A DNA stretch of 64,000 bases from Patiria pectinifera (Eukaryota > Echinodermata > Asteroidea > Valvatida > Asterinidae), in the NCBI GenBank assembly GCA_029964075.1, contig CM057133.1, positions 14,594,699 through 14,658,698 of the forward strand, written 5' to 3'. The notes beneath the pieces were generated by a model. It ran no database searches. It was not told where the DNA came from and saw only the letters and a list, made by a program, of their open reading frames with translations. Position 1 is the first letter of the stretch. Every line of letters begins with the position of its first letter. Below, piece after piece: positions 53,501-59,500 of this stretch. Position numbers and translations under genes: made by a program.

Positions 53501-56500
53501 AGACATACTTCCGGGAAAAACTTCTAGGACTAGGAACTTTGCCTGACCAAGTAAAGACTAAATGTACATGTACAACACACAGAGGAACAAAGGACAAGGA
53601 AAGGGCATTAGAGTGAGACATGACAAATTGTTGAGAGAAGTAATTTTTTTAACCCCCTCTACCCAACCCCCAACCCTCCCCAAAACAGCATCAAGTGTGC
53701 ATGCATGTGTAGACCTGCCCCAAAGGCTCAAAACAAGAGGCATGTGGTAACTATTCCAAAGGCGGTACACCGATGTTGCCGAAACTCCCAAGAACCATAT
53801 CTTGGTTGGACAGGGTTCAGAAACACCGGGCGCCGAATGTTAGATCAGCGATTAGGGCCGAGTGGCTGACAGATCGTGGCAAAAATAACGCTATACATTC
53901 CAAGGAAGTCAGTGATACAAATAACTGCCCCACATTTTTCTTGTTATGGACAGCCCCCTAAGAATGTTATTCAAAACGTTGCCTATAATTGAGGGCAATG
54001 AGGTCGCGGTTAAACTCCTTGAAATGTGGTTTCCTAATTGGATTTGCTCTGCGGGATCTGAGCTTCCTGGATGCCCTGAATGCACGCTAATACCGTACGC
54101 GGTGAATATTACTTCCGCTGCAACTTGTGAAAACAACTAAAAGGGGAGTTTTTTTTTATTTAACTGTGATACTTGGATCTTTCCTTTTTTTAAGTATTGT
54201 CTTGTTAAAACCACATTTTGTCGCGTCAGTGCAACAAGGTCGTAACTCCATTCTGCAACAAAGTCGTATCTCGCGTGAATACGCTCTGCACAACAATCTC
54301 GACATTTATTGACTTTTAGTGTACATCCGGGTTATTTTAAGTGAGATACGACCTTTTGACATTCTGAAACTCGCGTTTCACGTATACAGCCCATTTTAGG
54401 AGATACGACCTTGTTGCACGCGCACACGTCGATTTTCAAGTATCACTTTACACTTGCAAGGCCCCCTTCAATGGTGAAACCATTGTGCACGCTACTGTAC
54501 AAAGCAATAGCAAAGAGACGGATTGTCTGAACAATGCTTTCACCATTAATAGGCATGCAACTTGGCAATTAGCGGGGAAAAGTCAAAACCACACCAGACT
54601 TTGTACAGTGTTTTTCAATTTGTGATGGCATTCATGAGAAGTAACGAAGAAATCAGCAGATTCGAGGAAAAGTTGCATGGCTAGATTAAAGGGGGCCTTT
54701 GTGATAGAACTGATGACATGTCCGGACACTGTCCATTTCTCAGGCACGCAAAGGGGAAATCATATTAAATAGAGGAAATTGTGATCTTTAAAAGACAGTC
54801 TGCAGGATTTTTCACTTTTTTTAATGGCAAACAAGAGAAGCCAAACTAAGAGGCAATCAGCTGATTTATCATAATTACATACATCTACATTGTTCACATA
54901 TGTGAAAACTTCTGGTAAGAAAAACATTATTTATCATTATCCACAAGCTCGAGATGACTGTAGTTTTCCTGTTTACTTCAAAGACTCTTTTCCGCAACAC
55001 GGACGACCACCATTCTCAAATGTCCGCTACTGGTGAAAAGCACATTTCATCGTCTATAAATACACTAGTCACAGCTTTTAACAATTTCCAATTTCGTCTC
55101 CTTTCGCTGCGTACGTGTGCACAAACAAGGAAGGGGGGTTAAAAACAAGAAGTTGTCACCTCTCCGCGTCCTTGCCCAATATATCGAGACAGATCCTGGA
55201 GAAGTGGGTGAATTTGCTTGCAGTTAGGAAACCAATAATTTTAGCTCAAATAAGAAAGGAAGAAAGCAAAGCTGTTGAAACCCAAGCAGCTTTTTTAGAA
55301 GAATCCTACTCTTACAGAAAACAATCAAATGAACTTACCTATTAACTCTAACCTTCCCAAATCCTCTTTTCAAAATATAAGATTTTGCAGGATTGAGGCT
55401 ATATGTGGCCAAAATGTGTGGCTGATTTTGAGGATGCACTGTGTCAAGGTCTTGGGCCGGACCTTGTGTTGTTTATGCTCAGCCGTACATAAATTTAGGC
55501 CTATATTATTCTTGAAATCCTCCAGGATGTCACTGGCTCTGCTTCAACACATTGACAGTGATTGCTGGAGGATTTTGCAGGATTGAGGCAGTGGTTACCC
55601 CTCCAAGGACCGCATTCAAGAAATAATGGAGGAATTTGCAGGATTGAGGTTGTATGCAATTTTTACATGGAGGCTATTGGAGGATTTTGCAGTTATTGAG
55701 CATCCTAGCAAAATGCCTATGGAGTAAGGGTTACCCTATAAAACACTTACTGCAAATAGTCACTTTCTTTTTAATGAATGTCAACCAATCCCCAAAGATT
55801 TTGTTTGAAACAAAACTCATTGTCCAGAAACTAAATGAGCACAGTGTATTTTTTCACCCACAGTTTTGACTTTGACGTATTCAAAACAAAGCCAGCAGAA
55901 CCAGCATCAACCTCAATTTAAATTTTTTAAAAAGTATTGAAGAAACTTCAGTTCAGAGACAAAACTTAAACAGAACATACTGGACTGGTAGTTGTATCTC
56001 ATTACACTTGATGTTACAGCGCCAACTACGTGTATCTTTGTCGTTATTCACCCTACATGTAATGGCAATTCCTTTCAAAGGTATGAAATCCTAACATGTC
56101 TGTCTCTCTGTCTTATGACTCAGCATCTTACTGATGTGGCATCTTCATGATCTCAGCATTTTAGAAGCTCACATCTTACTGACATCAGTATCATACTGAG
56201 TCAGCATCTTACAAAATCAACTCTTACCGAATCAGAATGTTATGAACTCAGGTTGTTACCATCACAGTGACTCAGCATCTTAAAGCCAGAGTCCATCATT
56301 TGCAGCTATCCAAAAAGTAACGGACGTAATTATTGTTGAAAAAAATACTTGGTGGAAAGATAGCAAGGGGACTAAACTCCCTGTGAAATTATTCTTTCTG
56401 GCAAGCTGTCATTTTGAAGAAATCAACGAAAGAATGCCTTTCCAACAGTGCGTCTTAAGAAGCACCGCTGGAAATTTCCGTTAGGCCAAAAAAACAGAGT

Positions 56501-59500
56501 CTCCGGTTTCTGGTATGCGCGCGCGTCGCCGTAGCCATGCGCGTCGGCAAAATGGAAAAGTTATTTTTTCAATGAAAGATGATGTCTCAAAAACGCCAAA
56601 CTCACTGGTTTGACTGGAATCCTGCTGCTGCACAATTTTAACGTGTTTTTAGATTGGGTTATGGTCGAGAATAAGCTTTATGTGGCCTCTCTGGACTCCC
56701 ATATATTTGCACTAAGTTTAGTCAGGCACCATTTGCAGTCATCAGCCGACATTTGAAGCCAAAATATCAGGTAAAAAAAAAAAATGCCGCGTCGCCGCAC
56801 CACTTTTTGGGCAAGCTCCATACCAGAAACCGGAGACTTTTGTTTTTTGGCCTTAGTAGGTCTTTTTTTATCCGGCAAAGCGTGCGAAAGCGTTGACAAG
56901 ACGCACGAATATAGGCCTACAGCTGAAGCTGAGCTGAAACTTCATCAGATTAGTTGTTCAAAACCTTTTTTAGATTTTGAGCACGTTTGTTGCTTCAAAC
57001 GAACAAAATGCACACATTACAAATGATGGACTATACCTTTAAACGAAGTCCTGTGGAATTTTAAAAGTTCAGTAAGACCTGACTAACCTTGAGGCAATAC
57101 ATGTCTACTGCTTCAGAATAATACTACACTTGTAGAGTTAGTTTCCTTGAAGTATTTTTGCTGTGTGGTACCATGATCGACCAACAAATGCCTCCTTGAC
57201 AAGAGTATGGATCCAGGGATGTTGACCAAACAGCTGCTCAGCACTGAGAGAGACAGAGAGAAACCTGTTTGCGCAGAGACGGCCCAAGCCAGACTTAGAC
57301 TTCCCCCTTCAACCTCAGATGGCTGTCTGCGATAATGTTCTCGGGCTTCCCGTTGTGTAGTTCTTTTTTTCTCCACCAATTGTATTAATTTATTGTCGGG
57401 GGGAAATAGGACGAACATTAATGTAAGACAGATGTAGACCCTGATGGGTTTTTTTAAGTGAGAATGTCAGAGAATGTATTGAATGTCACCGACTGTTTGT
57501 GTGGAAGCGCAGGGTAGGAAGTCGTTTGGAAGGGAGAAAAGGCTAGACTTGTTCGAAGACTTGGCCAGGTGCTTTGGATAATTAACGACAATGGTTCAAT
57601 TGTAGTTCACTACAAAGAAATCTTGCAGAGTATTATGAGAACAGCTGTGATATTATCTAGGGATGTCCCAAATTTACCAAACATTTCGTCATGAAACGAT
57701 TACTTGAATAGCTTTTTGTCGGTTTGAATATTCGGAAAAGGAAAAAACAATGCACATACAAACACTACTGCGATGTCATTTTATCCTGAAGTTACGGCGC
57801 TTTATTGCCAGGTGCCACTTTTTTGTCGACAGTAACTTTTTTTTGAGAGCGGTTCATTGTTCCTATCCTTTTAGAAGGTTTAAGCCCTTGACAGAAAAAA
57901 TACTACAAAAACTCCAGTGGCCCATATTGATTGCCGCACAGAAATTGTAACTGGCGCGATCTGCGTGCAACTTTCAACTGGCACGACACGCAGTTGCAGC
58001 TGGCAGTTTCTCAAATATCCGAATATTCGGTCAAATGCAATTTCGAGTAATTGAATACTAAATTATTTGAAAGTGGACAACCCTAATATTATCAACATTT
58101 AAAAGTGCATTTTCTGCATTAATTAAGGGGCTATACATTATTTCTGTTCTTGGTCATTCCTGAAGTTGTACGGTATGCCTCTCAGGGATATACATTACAT
58201 GTATGTGAGTGGGCTCTGACATTTTCGCAGGAAATTTGAGGCATGCAAGAATATTGAGTACAACCACATGTATGGTGCCAGTATGTTTTCTGCAATTTTA
58301 TAAAAAGCCTGAAATCTGTAAATGCTGAGGGTCTTACATGTACACTCCTGGCATCTGATAATTTCCTGCTGTCATGTTAATCATACACTTGTTGCAACTA
58401 AGGAAGTAAATTTTGATTGCAGAAATTAACTGCTTCCCTGGATGCAGCCTTGAGTTTTTGGTCTTACTCACTTAATTCTCTAAAAGTGTGTTCGCACTGG
58501 ACTTTCTTTTGGTAAAACTAACTCAGACTGGTGTCAACTTTACGGAGGTCCTCAACTGAACCAAATTATGTCCTGTATATTTTTAATTGTACATTACCGT
58601 CCTGCTGAATATACATGGTGTATTTTTCTGTAAAATCCATTTTCAAAATTCCCCTCACTTTTTAACGACATAACTGATTTAAGTATGGTCGCTTGTATAA
58701 AACTTGTGTGTGTGACCACAAATATTTTTTATAAAGACTTTAGGACAGGTACGACCTACTGTATGTTTATATTACAGAGCATATATTTGAAGAACCTTTT
58801 TGCGATTACAGACGGATGGTTGATAACACCGGCATTTCAAACACAAATAAATTGTCATCATTAACATTCTCATTATTTCCAAACTAACGTATCAAGTTGC
58901 AGAGATGTGTATTTTAGTTTCTCTATGGTGACTTGTAACTGAGTCACTGTCTTACTATTCAGAGTCTATATACACTGGGATGATTGATATCAACATGTTA
59001 TGCCTCGGTCTGTCTGTGTGTACACACGGACCTAATTCAGAACTTTAGTATGTAAAGCACATACATGTAGTACCAGGGTACGTAGCTTTGAACCCTGACA
59101 GGGGACATGATGGTGCTTGTGTTCTTGGGCAAGACACATTACTACAATTGCCTCTGTGGAGTATAATGGGTACCTTCCTGTGAGAGTAATTCATAATTTT
59201 TGTACATATTTTGCACTGTGCCATAGTATTCCAGCGAGCGCGCGTGGAACACGGAGTAGCGCGTCTGTGTCCCACTTCGGCCTCGTGGTATGTGGGACAC
59301 AGACGCACTACATTCTTCCGTGTTACACGAGTGCGAGCGCGATAACGAATTTATCTTCAAGCAAACTTGACGCGCAGTAAAGATGGAACACACGTGGTAA
59401 ACAATATGACTCACGAGTCACAAGTCAACAGCGTTTAGTCCAAGTCATGGACTGAGTCTGAGTCCTTTAGCTGATGTGACTTGAGTCGAGTCCGAGTCAC

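Noticed and set aside
53842..53885. tRNA-like stretch (GGGCCGAGTGGCTGAC)
   Set aside because: It resembles an A box, but there is no B box at the right distance and no cloverleaf can be drawn.
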